Source: Scybalosoma faecavium (lineage in GTDB: Bacteria; Bacillota; Clostridia; Christensenellales; Christensenellaceae). From it: a DNA stretch of 64,000 bases. The stretch spans positions 16,356 to 80,355 of the forward strand of contig DVKG01000005.1 in the NCBI GenBank assembly GCA_018716135.1, read 5' to 3'. Shown one piece after another: positions 51,094-60,578 of the stretch (its first letter is position 1; every line of letters begins with the position of its first letter). The notes beneath the pieces were generated by a model. The model did not search any database. It worked only from the letters and a program-made list of their open reading frames with translations, and was not told the DNA's origin. Made by a program: the position numbers and the translations under genes.

Positions 51094-51215
51094 AAAGCCT
51101 CCAAGCCGGTGTCACGCATACATTATAACATGGATTTGACTTCTATCCAGCCATTTCACGAAAATTTCACTGTAAAAAAGCGGGTTTATACAATTATTAA
51201 AGCGAATGCTGCGCG

Positions 51216-52322
51216 CTATATTCTGGCAAATATCATGCGCCCTGCCGAAGTCTGAAGCACGCTTGTCACCACGACATTCTGCATACTGCCTATGCTCTCG
51301 CGTCCATTTTCCACGACTATCATGGTTCCGTCCTCCAGGTAGGCTACGCCTTGCCCATGCTCCTTACCCTCTTTTATAATAGAGACTTTAATCTTCTCTC
51401 CGGGAATGAGCACCGGCTTAACCGCATTTGCCAAATCGTTTATATTGAACACCGGAACACCCTGCACCGCCGCGACCTTATTGAGATTGAAGTCGTTGGT
51501 CAGGACCTTGCCTCCGGTCTCCTTCGCCAGCTTGAGAAGCTTAAGATCGACCTCGGGCGTATCTTCGTAATCCTTATCCGTTATTTCCACGGGAATGCTC
51601 AGCTCCCTCTGCATCTGCGCTACTATATCCAAGCCGCGTCTGCCTTTGGAACGCTTGAGCGAATCGGCGCTGTCCGCGATATGCTGAAGCTCCCCGAGCA
51701 CAAACTCCGGCACAACCACAGTGCCTTCTATTATTCCCGTTTTCAGCACGTCTACTATTCTGCCGTCTATTATCACCGACGTATCCAATATCTTCGCCCC
51801 GAAAAGCTTGTTGCGCTCCTTTTCCCGCTCTGCCGAAGTCGCCTTGCGCCTGAACGAGGATTCCTTCACTCCTGTACGCAGATTCACTATTATACCCGCG
51901 TTTTTAGAGCCGATGCGTATCCCCAGGAAGCCGCAGGCGAGGTACACTATAACCGTCAGAGGCAGCGATATAAACTTTAGAGGTATCATTCCTATAGCCC
52001 AGCTCAGCAGCGCAGCGATTATCAACCCTGCGATAAGCCCTGCTATCGCCCCGGCGACGACATACGCCGGAACCTTCGTCGCTTCATCCTCAATTTTAAG
52101 CAGTCCATTGTAAATCTTGTCAGAAATGCGTTTAGATAATAAAAAAATAATAATGCCTGTTACAAGACTGCTGGCTGCGTATATCGCAATGAGCAAGAGC
52201 GGCTGAATCGAAGCTTCGAGGTCTGTGCCTGTACTTCGCATTATCTCGAAAACAAGAGCCAAGAGACCCGGACCTACAGCCAGACCTATAAGCACCAGAA
52301 AAATTCTCAGCAGTACCTTCAT
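51216..52322 (-). CDS. PIN-TRAM domain membrane protein (YacL-like), 368 aa
   Basis: Four N-terminal membrane segments (to about 138) are followed by a PIN nuclease domain (KILDTSVIIDGRIVDVLKTG, with acidic residues in VVPEFVLGELQ and VLTNDFNLNKVA) and a C-terminal TRAM domain (GEKIKVSIIKEGKEHGQGVA, then YLEDGTMIVVE). The family is conserved in Firmicutes, often beside cysS or ispD. PIN domains cut RNA; the target is unknown. It is monocistronic with an upstream terminator. Confidence 0.93.
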   Translation of the reverse strand: MKVLLRIFLVLIGLAVGPGLLALVFEIMRSTGTDLEASIQPLLLIAIYAASSLVTGIIIFLLSKRISDKIYNGLLKIEDEATKVPAYVVAGAIAGLIAGLIIAALLSWAIGMIPLKFISLPLTVIVYLACGFLGIRIGSKNAGIIVNLRTGVKESSFRRKATSAEREKERNKLFGAKILDTSVIIDGRIVDVLKTGIIEGTVVVPEFVLGELQHIADSADSLKRSKGRRGLDIVAQMQRELSIPVEITDKDYEDTPEVDLKLLKLAKETGGKVLTNDFNLNKVAAVQGVPVFNINDLANAVKPVLIPGEKIKVSIIKEGKEHGQGVAYLEDGTMIVVENGRESIGSMQNVVVTSVLQTSAGRMIFARI

Positions 52323-52494
52323 ATTCTCCTCCTTTTCTCAGTTTTTGAGCCGTAAATTGGATGAGTTTATGCTTAACTCTCAGCATAACGCAGCCAAATT
52401 TTGGCTCTAAATATATTATAACTCATTCCTGTAAATATGCTATGAATATTTGTGTGTTTTTGATTAATTTTTATGTCAAATCATGCAGTATTGC

Positions 52495-52527
52495 ACAAAA
52501 AAAGACCGCTCCCGCAAAGGAGAGCGG
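52495..52527 (-). terminator. Terminator for the 52628 gene
   Basis: On the minus strand CCGCTC pairs with GAGCGG (extra CC/GG with one bulge), then TCTTTTTTT. It lies about 100 nt after the stop of the propeller gene. Confidence 0.75.
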
Positions 52528-52572
52528 CTTAAAATCTCAATATGCTGCATGTTGTGTTAAATAAATGAACCC

Positions 52573-52624
52573 GCCCCGTCGTTCAACAAGCGAACAAAGG
52601 GCGGGAGACATCTGTTCACGGTTA
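52573..52624 (+). repeat. Structured intergenic repeat, copy 2
   Basis: Block 1 (52573-52603) differs from the copy at 34888 at four positions, and block 2 (52610-52624, ATCTGTTCACGGTTA) is identical. Here the blocks are 6 nt apart. It lies in the 3' untranslated region of the minus-strand propeller gene, ending 3 nt from its stop codon. Confidence 0.6.
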
Positions 52625-52627
52625 TAA

Positions 52628-53851
52628 TCATGTTTGATTCTCATTTTCATCATACAGCGTAACAAAACGCACCGCGTCCACCTGCCCGTATCCGCCGGTC
52701 ACGTCATACCACGCCACTTGAGTTCCGTTAACACACGTGAGCAGCCCGCGCGATACGCTGGAGTTGAGCTGCTTTACCATTCCGTTCGCCATAAAGCGCA
52801 CGCATACATTCTGGTTTTGAGTATATACTACAAAATCATCACCTGTATCGAAGTTGAGCACTCCCTCCGCTATAAGCTCGGGATCTTTATCGCCTGATAT
52901 ACTGTACAAGTCGTATGCACTGCCGTTGAAAACTGTGTAAAAAACCCTGTCGTCCCCCAGCTTGCAATAGCTGACCGCTTTGTCCAGCTTCACTTTCTCC
53001 GTTTCTCCGGTATCTGTATCTATCGTGCAAAGCTCGCTTGCATACCCGCCGGAGCCGGTTTTGTAAGGCAAAGCATATACTATTTTCCCGTCTCGCATAT
53101 GCACGGGCGAGGGCGCTCCCGTCTCGTTGTCAAAAACGGCGAGACATACGCTTTCTCGTTTTTCTACGTCGTAGAGATACAGCTTATCCTTGGATTCTCC
53201 CGCCTGCTGAATAAACGCTATTCTCGTTCCTTCCGCAGACAACGTGGGGGCTCCGTACGCAAATGCTTTTATCACAAATTGCAAGCCTGTCTGACGATTT
53301 ATCGCTGCTATCTCTCCGCCGCCGTTGGAGCTGGAATCTATATAGCAAATGTAATCTCCGCATATTATCGGCTGAAGTATATTGTCATACTTCATTTCAT
53401 GAGCTATTTCCGTAGACTGCTTAGTTTCTGTATTATAATGCACAAGCACATCATAGTAAAATACGCCGTTGCGGATTGAAGTGGTGCTGAAGACTATGTC
53501 GCTGCCGCTTATGTACGGCTCGTTTATGTTGTTATACTCGCATATTATCTCGCTGTCGAGATGGCTGAGATCTTCAACGTCAGTATACGTATTGGCCGGG
53601 ACGACCGAATTTACGTTTACCGTGGGCTGTTCCATCGCATCCCTGCCTCTGGCTATGGGGATAATGCAGAAAACCGTCAACAACACGATCGCCGCAAGAA
53701 GTATGCAGTCTATGATTACGCGAACCGTATGATTCGCAAGCACAGCTGCCAGCCCTGTCCTCGGCGCTTCCGCACCTCTCTTTTTGTGCAGATGCTCAAG
53801 GTGCTTTTTCCGCTTTTTCTCTTGTTTGAGCTTATTAAATATAGTATTCAT
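52628..53851 (-). CDS. Membrane-anchored beta-propeller protein (DUF5050/TolB-like), 407 aa
   Basis: A basic cytoplasmic N terminus (about 1-43) and one membrane span (44-68) lead to an extracellular domain of repeated 40-50 residue units (for example GDYICYIDSSSN, GTRIAFIQQAG, DDRVFYTVFNG, GTQVAWYDVTG). That spacing fits a six- or seven-bladed propeller. Such proteins may sense or bind wall or peptide ligands. No enzyme motifs are seen. It has its own terminator. Confidence 0.75.
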   Translation of the reverse strand: MNTIFNKLKQEKKRKKHLEHLHKKRGAEAPRTGLAAVLANHTVRVIIDCILLAAIVLLTVFCIIPIARGRDAMEQPTVNVNSVVPANTYTDVEDLSHLDSEIICEYNNINEPYISGSDIVFSTTSIRNGVFYYDVLVHYNTETKQSTEIAHEMKYDNILQPIICGDYICYIDSSSNGGGEIAAINRQTGLQFVIKAFAYGAPTLSAEGTRIAFIQQAGESKDKLYLYDVEKRESVCLAVFDNETGAPSPVHMRDGKIVYALPYKTGSGGYASELCTIDTDTGETEKVKLDKAVSYCKLGDDRVFYTVFNGSAYDLYSISGDKDPELIAEGVLNFDTGDDFVVYTQNQNVCVRFMANGMVKQLNSSVSRGLLTCVNGTQVAWYDVTGGYGQVDAVRFVTLYDENENQT

Positions 53852-54110
53852 TCCTCTTTTTTCTCGATGCGGCGAGATTCGAAATTATAAATATATCAAA
53901 AATCTCTTGTCCGCACCTTCTTTAGTGTAGTTCTATACATAGTTTAACAAAATCGAAAAAATCAATTTCAAAATGTAGAGAATGTTAACTCAGTGGGGGA
54001 GGTCGGCTCGTTGGAAAGTATTATAGCACATAAGTGGAGGGAATGCAAATGATATGTGGAGAAAAGACAAAGTATAAGAATCCTCGAGAAAAGAAACTGT
54101 AATAAACAAG

Positions 54111-54138
54111 GCCCGCCGAGAGACGTCTCTCAGCGGGC
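54111..54138 (-). terminator. Hairpin downstream of the NYN gene
   Basis: GCCCGCCGAGAG and CTCTCAGCGGGC pair with one mismatch, and CTTGTTTATT follows on the minus strand. It is a likely terminator with a weak T tract. Confidence 0.65.
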
Positions 54139-54146
54139 AAGCCCGT

Positions 54147-55541
54147 TTATTTTCCTGTTTTTAAATTGATAGATATGTTGCCGTCCTTATCTATCTCGAG
54201 ATACATATTTCTTATGTATTTGTCATAGAACTGCTTTCTTTCCGATTCTGACATAAACACACGCGCAGACGTCATGGCTGTATTGAGCATATCATTTGTG
54301 TTCAGATGTACTCTATCTTTTATGTATTTGTTCAACTCTTTGATCAAAGCCGTTATTTTTATGTCATTGCTGTTGCCGGAATAGAATTCGTCTATATAAC
54401 AGTAAAATATGCCGTTGCGGGCGAACAGCTCTTTAGTCGCCGTGCCGAATTTGCCATGCTCGACCATAAATATAAAACGCGCCTCCGGCAGAGCGGGCAG
54501 CAGAGAGCTGAAATCTGAATCACTGGATACTATAATAAAAGAATCGACGTGGTTTTTATAGCATTCCGTACATGTCCCCGCGACGAGACGTGTATCGACT
54601 AGCGATTTGTGATCCATAACCCGTTCTATCTCTATCCGCTCTACCGGTATATCAATATACGAGCTGAGTATCTTCCATGCGCTGGAAGTGTGAACGTCGT
54701 CGTAAAGCACAATTTTGGATATTTTATCCAGCTCGTCCGAATCGAGGTTGTCCAAGGTTGCGCACAATCTGTACGGGTCTGAGTTTTCACAGTCTACCAT
54801 AACGACGGTGTTCACGCTGTCATAGAGAAAATCATAAATGCCGCCCTTTGTGGAATCTTTCACATCAGAGACCTTGCTGAAATCGGTAAATCTGTCTCCG
54901 TTCCATTCGTAAAGCAGAACCACGAAGCGTTTGTCCGTGTAGAATATATTTCCTTCGTCTTTCGGCTGCCAATTCATATAAACCTGATACGGATAATATT
55001 GCTTATTGGCGTAATACAAATCGGAGGCGACCTTCGTCCCCGCTTGAGTAAACCCGTCCGGCATGAGGAATATATCTCTTAGATAGTTCCAGTTAAGCCA
55101 CATGGGAAACAGTTCTTTACAGTTGTTGATTTTATCCGAAATGTTTCTGTTGATGTCTATTATATAATCTACAAGCTGATATGTCGGCTTTGATTTAAGA
55201 ATGTCTATTCCGTCCTTTGAAAGCTGCATTATAGCGTCATACGGCACCAGATCCGGCATTGTGAGCATGGTCTTGTATTCATATTTCATGCACTCGTTAA
55301 TTTTCTTGAAATTCTGTTCTATTTTTGTCCTCAGCATACATAAATTTCGTATTATTCTCGCCGGTTTATTATTTTGCAGTTGTTTGTATATTTCCAGCTT
55401 CGGAGGAGTATATTCATTTTGGAATATACGCTCCGGTACTCCCAATAAAAACGCAACTGTAGATACTATCGTATATGTAACATTCGTCGGGAGCGACGCG
55501 GAGAGCTGCTCCTGCGCTTTTACACCGAATATCTCTGTCAT
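54147..55541 (-). CDS. NYN/PIN-like nuclease-domain protein, 464 aa
   Basis: From the ATG at 55541 (behind AGAAAGGAAAG) the first 250 residues are helical and unlike anything I recognise. The second half is a NYN-type fold with conserved acids in TVVMVDCENSDPYRL, KIVLYDDVH and FIIVSSDSDFSSLLPAL. NYN domains are predicted to cut RNA. Base composition and wide AT-rich flanks (53852-54110 and 55542-56003, no other genes seen) set it apart from its neighbours, so it may have been acquired. Confidence 0.75.
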   Translation of the reverse strand: MTEIFGVKAQEQLSASLPTNVTYTIVSTVAFLLGVPERIFQNEYTPPKLEIYKQLQNNKPARIIRNLCMLRTKIEQNFKKINECMKYEYKTMLTMPDLVPYDAIMQLSKDGIDILKSKPTYQLVDYIIDINRNISDKINNCKELFPMWLNWNYLRDIFLMPDGFTQAGTKVASDLYYANKQYYPYQVYMNWQPKDEGNIFYTDKRFVVLLYEWNGDRFTDFSKVSDVKDSTKGGIYDFLYDSVNTVVMVDCENSDPYRLCATLDNLDSDELDKISKIVLYDDVHTSSAWKILSSYIDIPVERIEIERVMDHKSLVDTRLVAGTCTECYKNHVDSFIIVSSDSDFSSLLPALPEARFIFMVEHGKFGTATKELFARNGIFYCYIDEFYSGNSNDIKITALIKELNKYIKDRVHLNTNDMLNTAMTSARVFMSESERKQFYDKYIRNMYLEIDKDGNISINLKTGK

Positions 55542-56003
55542 TGCTCTTTCCTTTCTAAAAAACAATCTTAAACTAAAACATTATTCAAATTATTTATTTT
55601 CATCTTTGTTTTTAAATATTGATGACTTTTCACCTCTCTTAAATAAAAAAGCTCAGTCCTGATTTTTTGTTAAAAACTAATGTTCATGCTTTATAAAAAA
55701 ATGCCTCCTCATATAATATATTCTACACAAAACCGAGTATGTCCTACTGATGTTTTTGTGAAATTTAAATAAACACAACAGCTAAACATGCAAAGCTCAC
55801 TTTCTGCGAGACTTTCAAATCGCCCCGACGTCGGGAGGTATGACATTCAAAAATATTTTTTTATTCTCTTACGTTTATAATTTTATAAAACTTGCAGGCT
55901 CAATTTTCGCATAAAATAAGGCTTTTTCAGAAAAAACGGACGTATGCTCCCGTCCTCAAAGAAATATTTTTGCAAGCACATATGAAAAAATGCAAAAAGA
56001 AAA
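55542..56003. other. Gene-free AT-rich stretch
   Basis: No supported gene is seen. A 12-bp palindrome CCCGACGTCGGG lies at 55824-55835 without a T tract. On the minus strand a GAGGAGG and an AGAGAGG occur, but neither is placed before a usable start codon. Confidence 0.5.
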
Positions 56004-56032
56004 TTGCATTATTCTTTGGTATGTTATATAAT
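56004..56032 (+). promoter_or_regulatory. Promoter of the rpiR-type operon
   Basis: TTGCAT (56004-56009), 17-nt spacer, TATAAT (56027-56032), giving a leader of about 60 nt. Confidence 0.7.
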
Positions 56033-56099
56033 GTAGTTATATTTTAAAAGGGCTTTTGCAATTTTAAGTCCATTATCTGAATTTTAGGAGAGTGTCAAA

Positions 56100-57032
56100 T
56101 TGAAAAAAAATCTGGATTGGGAGGAACCGCTGAAGCCAGTGCCGGATACCAATCTCATGGACAGGATCCGGAATCAATATCCCAGCATGAGCAAAGGACA
56201 GAAGCTGATAGCCAAATTTATGCTGGAATCTTACGACAAAGCCGCGTTTATGACCGCGGGCGCACTCGGCAGGCAGGTCGGGGTCAGCGAATCTACGGTC
56301 GTGCGCTTCGCATGCGCTCTCGGCTACGAGGGATACCCCAAGCTGCAGCGCAATTTGCAGGAAATAATCAAAAATAAACTCACGACAGTGCAGCGTCTGG
56401 GCATAATGGAAGGCATGGACGCAACGAAAATCGTAGATACTGTCTTGAAAATGGACATAGCAAACCTCAAGGCAACGCGCGACGAGCTGGACATAAATCT
56501 GGTACAGCGCATAGTTGATCTTATGATTTCGGCGCGACATATTTACATAGTCGGATTTCGATCCTCCGCGCCTCTGGCTCAGTTTTTGGCATACTACCTG
56601 GGCTACATATTGGACAACGTAACGCTCGTAACCTTAGGCACGGCGGACGTATACTCGCAGATGCTGAACGCCAACGAGCACGACATGGTCATATCTCTGG
56701 GATTCCCAAGATATTCCAACCAGACCGTAGAAGGCGTCCGCTTTGCAAAAAGCCGCGGCTGCCGTATAGTATCCATAACGGACAACAGGCTCTCGCCTCT
56801 GTATGAGCTGGCGGATATGTGCATCCTGACAAAAAGCGATATGAATTCCTTCGTCGATTCTCTCGTCGCGCCTCTTTCCATAGTCAACGTGCTGATAATC
56901 ATGCTCGGATTGGCGAAAAAGGAAACGCTGCTCGAGAATTTCAGTATGCTCGAAGGCTATTGGAGACAGAGCAACATATACGCCCGTCAGGATATGGACA
57001 TGCTTCATAAAGACGGAGACCCGATTATATGA
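56100..57032 (+). CDS. MurR/RpiR-family transcriptional regulator
   Basis: The N-terminal helix-turn-helix (GALGRQVGVSESTVVRFACA, then LGYEGYPKLQ) is followed by a SIS sugar-phosphate-binding domain (ARHIYIVGFRSSAPLAQFLA, then GFPRYSNQTVEG, RIVSITDNRLSPL). The start is TTG, 9 nt behind AGGAG. Such regulators respond to amino-sugar or sugar phosphates. The stop overlaps the start of the flavoprotein gene (ATGA), so both are coupled. Confidence 0.92.
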   Translation: MKKNLDWEEPLKPVPDTNLMDRIRNQYPSMSKGQKLIAKFMLESYDKAAFMTAGALGRQVGVSESTVVRFACALGYEGYPKLQRNLQEIIKNKLTTVQRLGIMEGMDATKIVDTVLKMDIANLKATRDELDINLVQRIVDLMISARHIYIVGFRSSAPLAQFLAYYLGYILDNVTLVTLGTADVYSQMLNANEHDMVISLGFPRYSNQTVEGVRFAKSRGCRIVSITDNRLSPLYELADMCILTKSDMNSFVDSLVAPLSIVNVLIIMLGLAKKETLLENFSMLEGYWRQSNIYARQDMDMLHKDGDPII

Positions 57033-58258
57033 GAATAGCTGTAATCGGGGGAGGAGCCGCCGGATGTATGGCGGCTTTCTTTGCATGTAAAAACGGCGCG
57101 GATACTACGCTCTTCGAACGAAACGAAAAACTCGGAAAGAAAATATTCATAACCGGAAAAGGCCGCTGCAATGTTACTAACAACTGCGGCGCGGAGGACG
57201 TGCTGGAGAACGTAATGCGAAACCGCCGCTTCCTCTACAGCGCCGTCTACGGAATGCCTCCGAGCGAGCTGATGAGCCTGCTCGAAAGCTATGGGCTGAA
57301 GCTGAAAACAGAGCGCGGGAGGCGCGTGTTCCCCGCGAGCGATAAATCCTCCGATGTACTTAAAGCACTGGGGAAGATGCTCAGCGACGCCGGCGTCCGC
57401 ATAGAGCTGAACAGCCGCGTAGAAAAGATAGACGGCGCGGAGGGCGCGTTCGGCGTTTACATAGGCGGGCGCAGACGCGAGTTTGACCGCGTGATAGTCG
57501 CGACGGGCGGAGTATCATACCCCGCGACAGGCAGCACGGGCGACGGCCTTGATTTTGCACGTTCATACGGTCTCAGCGTGACCGAGCTGCATCCCAGCCT
57601 CGTCGCTCTAACCGCAAAGGAGAAGTATATCTGCGCCGATCTCGCAGGTCTTACGCTAAAAAACGTGTCGCTGACGCTTTGCGAACGCGGAAAAGAAAAA
57701 TACTTCGAGCAGGGCGAGATGCTGTTCTCTCACGAGGGGATAACCGGACCTCTGGTTCTGACCGCGAGCGCACATATCTCTGACTTTAAATTCTCGGACA
57801 CCACAGCAGATATAGACTTCAAGCCCGCGCTGAGCAGAGAAAAACTGGACGCAAGAATACGCCGCGAGCTTTCCGGAGCAAAGCAAATAAGCACGGCCGT
57901 CTCGACCATGCTTCCGAAAAAACTGGTGCGGCACGCTCTGGCTCAGGCGGGTATAGCCGAAGCGAGACGCTGCGCCGAGATAACCAAATCCGAACGCGAG
58001 GCTCTCATATCCGCTCTCAAGGGCTTCCGTCTGCATATCAAAGGCGCCTCAGATATATCTCAAGCCATAGTCACGCGCGGGGGCGTAAGCGTAAAATCGC
58101 TCTCTCCACGCTCATGTGGTGCGAAGAATGTACCCGGGCTTTATTTTGCAGGTGAAGTGGCGGATGTTGACGCTCTGACAGGCGGATACAATCTTCAAGT
58201 GGCGTTCAGCATGGGAAGGCTCGCCGGAATAGACGCCGCGAAACAGAAGGAGACTTAA
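57029..58258 (+). CDS. NAD(P)/FAD-dependent oxidoreductase (HI0933/BaiN family)
   Basis: The Rossmann dinucleotide motif AVIGGGAAGCMAAFFA is at the N terminus, with ERNEKLGKKIFITGKGRCNV and the C-terminal FAD motif GLYFAGEVADVDALTGGYNL. The 409-aa length is typical. Family members include the bile-acid reductase BaiN, but most are of unknown substrate. It overlaps rpiR by 4 nt and is followed 5 nt later by yjbQ. Confidence 0.93.
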   Translation: MRIAVIGGGAAGCMAAFFACKNGADTTLFERNEKLGKKIFITGKGRCNVTNNCGAEDVLENVMRNRRFLYSAVYGMPPSELMSLLESYGLKLKTERGRRVFPASDKSSDVLKALGKMLSDAGVRIELNSRVEKIDGAEGAFGVYIGGRRREFDRVIVATGGVSYPATGSTGDGLDFARSYGLSVTELHPSLVALTAKEKYICADLAGLTLKNVSLTLCERGKEKYFEQGEMLFSHEGITGPLVLTASAHISDFKFSDTTADIDFKPALSREKLDARIRRELSGAKQISTAVSTMLPKKLVRHALAQAGIAEARRCAEITKSEREALISALKGFRLHIKGASDISQAIVTRGGVSVKSLSPRSCGAKNVPGLYFAGEVADVDALTGGYNLQVAFSMGRLAGIDAAKQKET

Positions 58259-58263
58259 ACTAA

Positions 58264-58659
58264 ATGATAGAAAAATTTAAAGTAAAGACGCCCGCGGAGG
58301 GCTTCGTCCGCATAGAAGCTCAGGTGCGCGAAGCTATAAAAAAATTCGGCATAAAAGAAGGCATGGCTGTAGTATTCTGCCCGCATACCACCGCCGCAGT
58401 AACTATAAACGAGGGGTATGACCCGGACGTAAGGCCTGATATGCAGCTCGGGCTGGACGAAGCCTTCCCGGACAGAGCGCAATTCCGCCACGCAGAGGGA
58501 AACAGCGCCGCGCATATAAAGTCAAGTGTGATAAGCTGTTCTCAAACGCTGATCGTACACGACGGAGAGCCGCTCCTCGGCACATGGCAGACGATATACC
58601 TAGCGGAATTCGACGGTCCGCGGACGAGAGACGTCATCGTTAAAGTCGTCGGAGCTTAG
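58264..58659 (+). CDS. yjbQ: YjbQ-family protein (UPF0047)
   Basis: The 131-aa single domain has the family signatures CPHTTAAVTINEGYDPDVRP and AHIKSSVISCSQ and ends in EFDGPRTRDVIVKVVG. Members show weak thiamine-phosphate synthase activity in complementation tests, but the real role is unclear. Its last 60 bp overlap the convergent LysR gene. Confidence 0.92.
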   Translation: MIEKFKVKTPAEGFVRIEAQVREAIKKFGIKEGMAVVFCPHTTAAVTINEGYDPDVRPDMQLGLDEAFPDRAQFRHAEGNSAAHIKSSVISCSQTLIVHDGEPLLGTWQTIYLAEFDGPRTRDVIVKVVGA

Positions 58660-59526
58660 ACTTCTAAAATCCAGATAATCCAAAAATCGCTCGACCGCCA
58701 GAGATGAGCTTTTCCTGTCTCTGAGCGCAACGGCGATTTTTCTGTATTCCGGAATCTCCAAACGCTTAGCCACAATCCTGTATGGCGCTCTTTGCAGTAT
58801 CAGACGCGGAAGGACGCTTATACCCAGCCCCAGCTCTGCCATCGCCATTATCGCATAATCATCCCACGTCGTGCATCTAATCTGCATGGGCAGCTTGTAT
58901 CTGCGAATCAGCTTCTCCACGTCGGAGTTATTTCCCTCATTGAGCATCATGAACGGGTAGTCTGCCAATGCAGATATAGGGAAAAACTCCTCATTCGCCA
59001 TTGGATGATCCTCAGACACAACCGCGAGCAGCTCATCTTCTTCTAAGAAAATACAGTCCAACTCCGGCAGGGATGGGAGACGCAAAAAGCCGCAGTCCAC
59101 TCTGCCCTCGATTATCCATTTTTCAATCTCTTCATAATTCCCCATAAGCAGTTCATACTCGATATTCGGATAATCCCGCTGAAACGCCTTTATTATCCTC
59201 GGGAGCCAATGTGTCGCAACGCTGGAAAACGTACCTATCCGTATCAGTCCGGACTGCATACCTTTCAGCTCATCTACCTGCGCTTGCAGCCTATTGTACT
59301 CCTCGCAGACTCTTCTCGCATATGGGAGCAGTTTCATTCCGTCTGACGTAAGCTTCACGCCTGATTTATTTCGCTCAAGCAGAGAAAGACCCCACTCGCT
59401 TTCAAGATCTAATATCATCCTGCTCACACCCGACTGCGAATAGCACAGAGATTGAGCCGCTCTGGTAAAGCTTCCGCATTCTACCGTCTTTATAAACGCC
59501 ATGTATTTTTGAATATTTGTATCCAT
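58600..59526 (-). CDS. LysR-family transcriptional regulator, 308 aa
   Basis: The winged helix-turn-helix (FIKTVECGSFTRAAQSLCYS, then QSGVSRMILDLESEWGLSLL) and the LysR effector-binding domain (GLIRIGTFSSVATHWLPRII) are complete. The ATG at 59526 is preferred because the family starts shortly before this helix; an upstream ATG at 59574 would add a Lys/Arg-rich extension without a ribosome site. It is divergent from the EamA transporter, which it probably controls. Its 3' end overlaps yjbQ by 60 bp. Confidence 0.92.
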   Translation of the reverse strand: MDTNIQKYMAFIKTVECGSFTRAAQSLCYSQSGVSRMILDLESEWGLSLLERNKSGVKLTSDGMKLLPYARRVCEEYNRLQAQVDELKGMQSGLIRIGTFSSVATHWLPRIIKAFQRDYPNIEYELLMGNYEEIEKWIIEGRVDCGFLRLPSLPELDCIFLEEDELLAVVSEDHPMANEEFFPISALADYPFMMLNEGNNSDVEKLIRRYKLPMQIRCTTWDDYAIMAMAELGLGISVLPRLILQRAPYRIVAKRLEIPEYRKIAVALRDRKSSSLAVERFLDYLDFRSLSSDDFNDDVSRPRTVEFR

Positions 59527-59682
59527 TCTTTCGTCTTTCTTCTCTTTTGTCTCTCTTCTTTTTCGTCTTTGCATTACATTTTTTAATAGCTATTATGATA
59601 AACATTCGCTTTTGTAATTATATTTGTAATGTTACAATATCCATGCAAAAAATTCAAATGTCAGTTTATCAGGAGAGCAAAT

Positions 59683-60561
59683 ATGTCGGTAAAATACATT
59701 AAATACTTCTCATCTCTGCTGCTTTTCGGCTTCAACGGCGTCGTGGCGAGCTTTATTTCCATGAGCAGCTATGAAATAGTTCTGCTCAGATGCTTAATAG
59801 GGGTATGCTTCCTCGCGGCGGTATTCGCACTTTCCCGTCAAAATCTGACCTGCCTCAGCAATAAAAGAGAGCTGGCTTTTATAGCGGCGTCCGGCACGGC
59901 TATGGGGCTGAGCTGGATGCTGCTTTTCAAAGCCTACGAGCTGATAGGGGTGAGCATAGCTACGCTCGCGCATTACTGCGGTCCTGTGATAGTCATGCTC
60001 CTGTCTCCGCTCATATTCAAGGAAAAGCTGACGGCAATAAAAATTTCAGGTTTTTGCGCAGTCCTGCTTGGAATGTTTTTGGTAAACGGAAGCAGCATTG
60101 CCAAAGAAAGCGTCTCTCATGGTCTGAGCCTCGCCGTGCTTTCTGCTTTTATGTATGCGGCCATGGTCATATTCAACAAAAAAGCAAAGAGCATACAAGG
60201 TTTGGAAAATTCCATGCTGCAAACTGTGGCAAGCTTCATAACCGTAGGAATATTCTCAATCTGCCGCGGAGGATTGTCAATGAGCATCGCCGCGTCGGAC
60301 ATACCGCCCATACTCTGCCTGGGTATCGTAAACACGGGACTGGGTTGTTATTTATACTTTTCCTCCATCCCTCGGCTCAGAGCCTCCTCCGTCGCCGTCT
60401 GCGGATACATAGAGCCTCTTTCCGCTCTTGTTTTTTCCGCTTTGTTTCTGGGAGAGAAGCTCAGCGCAGTTCAAATCGTCGGCGCGGCGCTGATACTCGG
60501 CGGGGCTGCTTTCAGCGAAATAAAATTCAAAAGCATTCGCAAAAAATTTAGCTCAGCGTAA
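59683..60561 (+). CDS. EamA/DMT-family transporter, 292 aa
   Basis: Ten membrane segments form the two EamA repeats (first half GTAMGLSWMLLFKAYELIGV, second half CLGIVNTGLGCYLYFSSIPR). The ATG at 59683 follows AGGAG. Such proteins export amino acids or metabolites. The divergent LysR gene likely regulates it, the usual arrangement. The following GntR operon has its own promoter. Confidence 0.92.
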   Translation: MSVKYIKYFSSLLLFGFNGVVASFISMSSYEIVLLRCLIGVCFLAAVFALSRQNLTCLSNKRELAFIAASGTAMGLSWMLLFKAYELIGVSIATLAHYCGPVIVMLLSPLIFKEKLTAIKISGFCAVLLGMFLVNGSSIAKESVSHGLSLAVLSAFMYAAMVIFNKKAKSIQGLENSMLQTVASFITVGIFSICRGGLSMSIAASDIPPILCLGIVNTGLGCYLYFSSIPRLRASSVAVCGYIEPLSALVFSALFLGEKLSAVQIVGAALILGGAAFSEIKFKSIRKKFSSA

Positions 60562-60578
60562 ATTTTTTTAAAAAAACA

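Noticed and set aside
55824..55835. Palindrome CCCGACGTCGGG as a terminator
   Set aside because: No T tract on either strand and no gene ends next to it.
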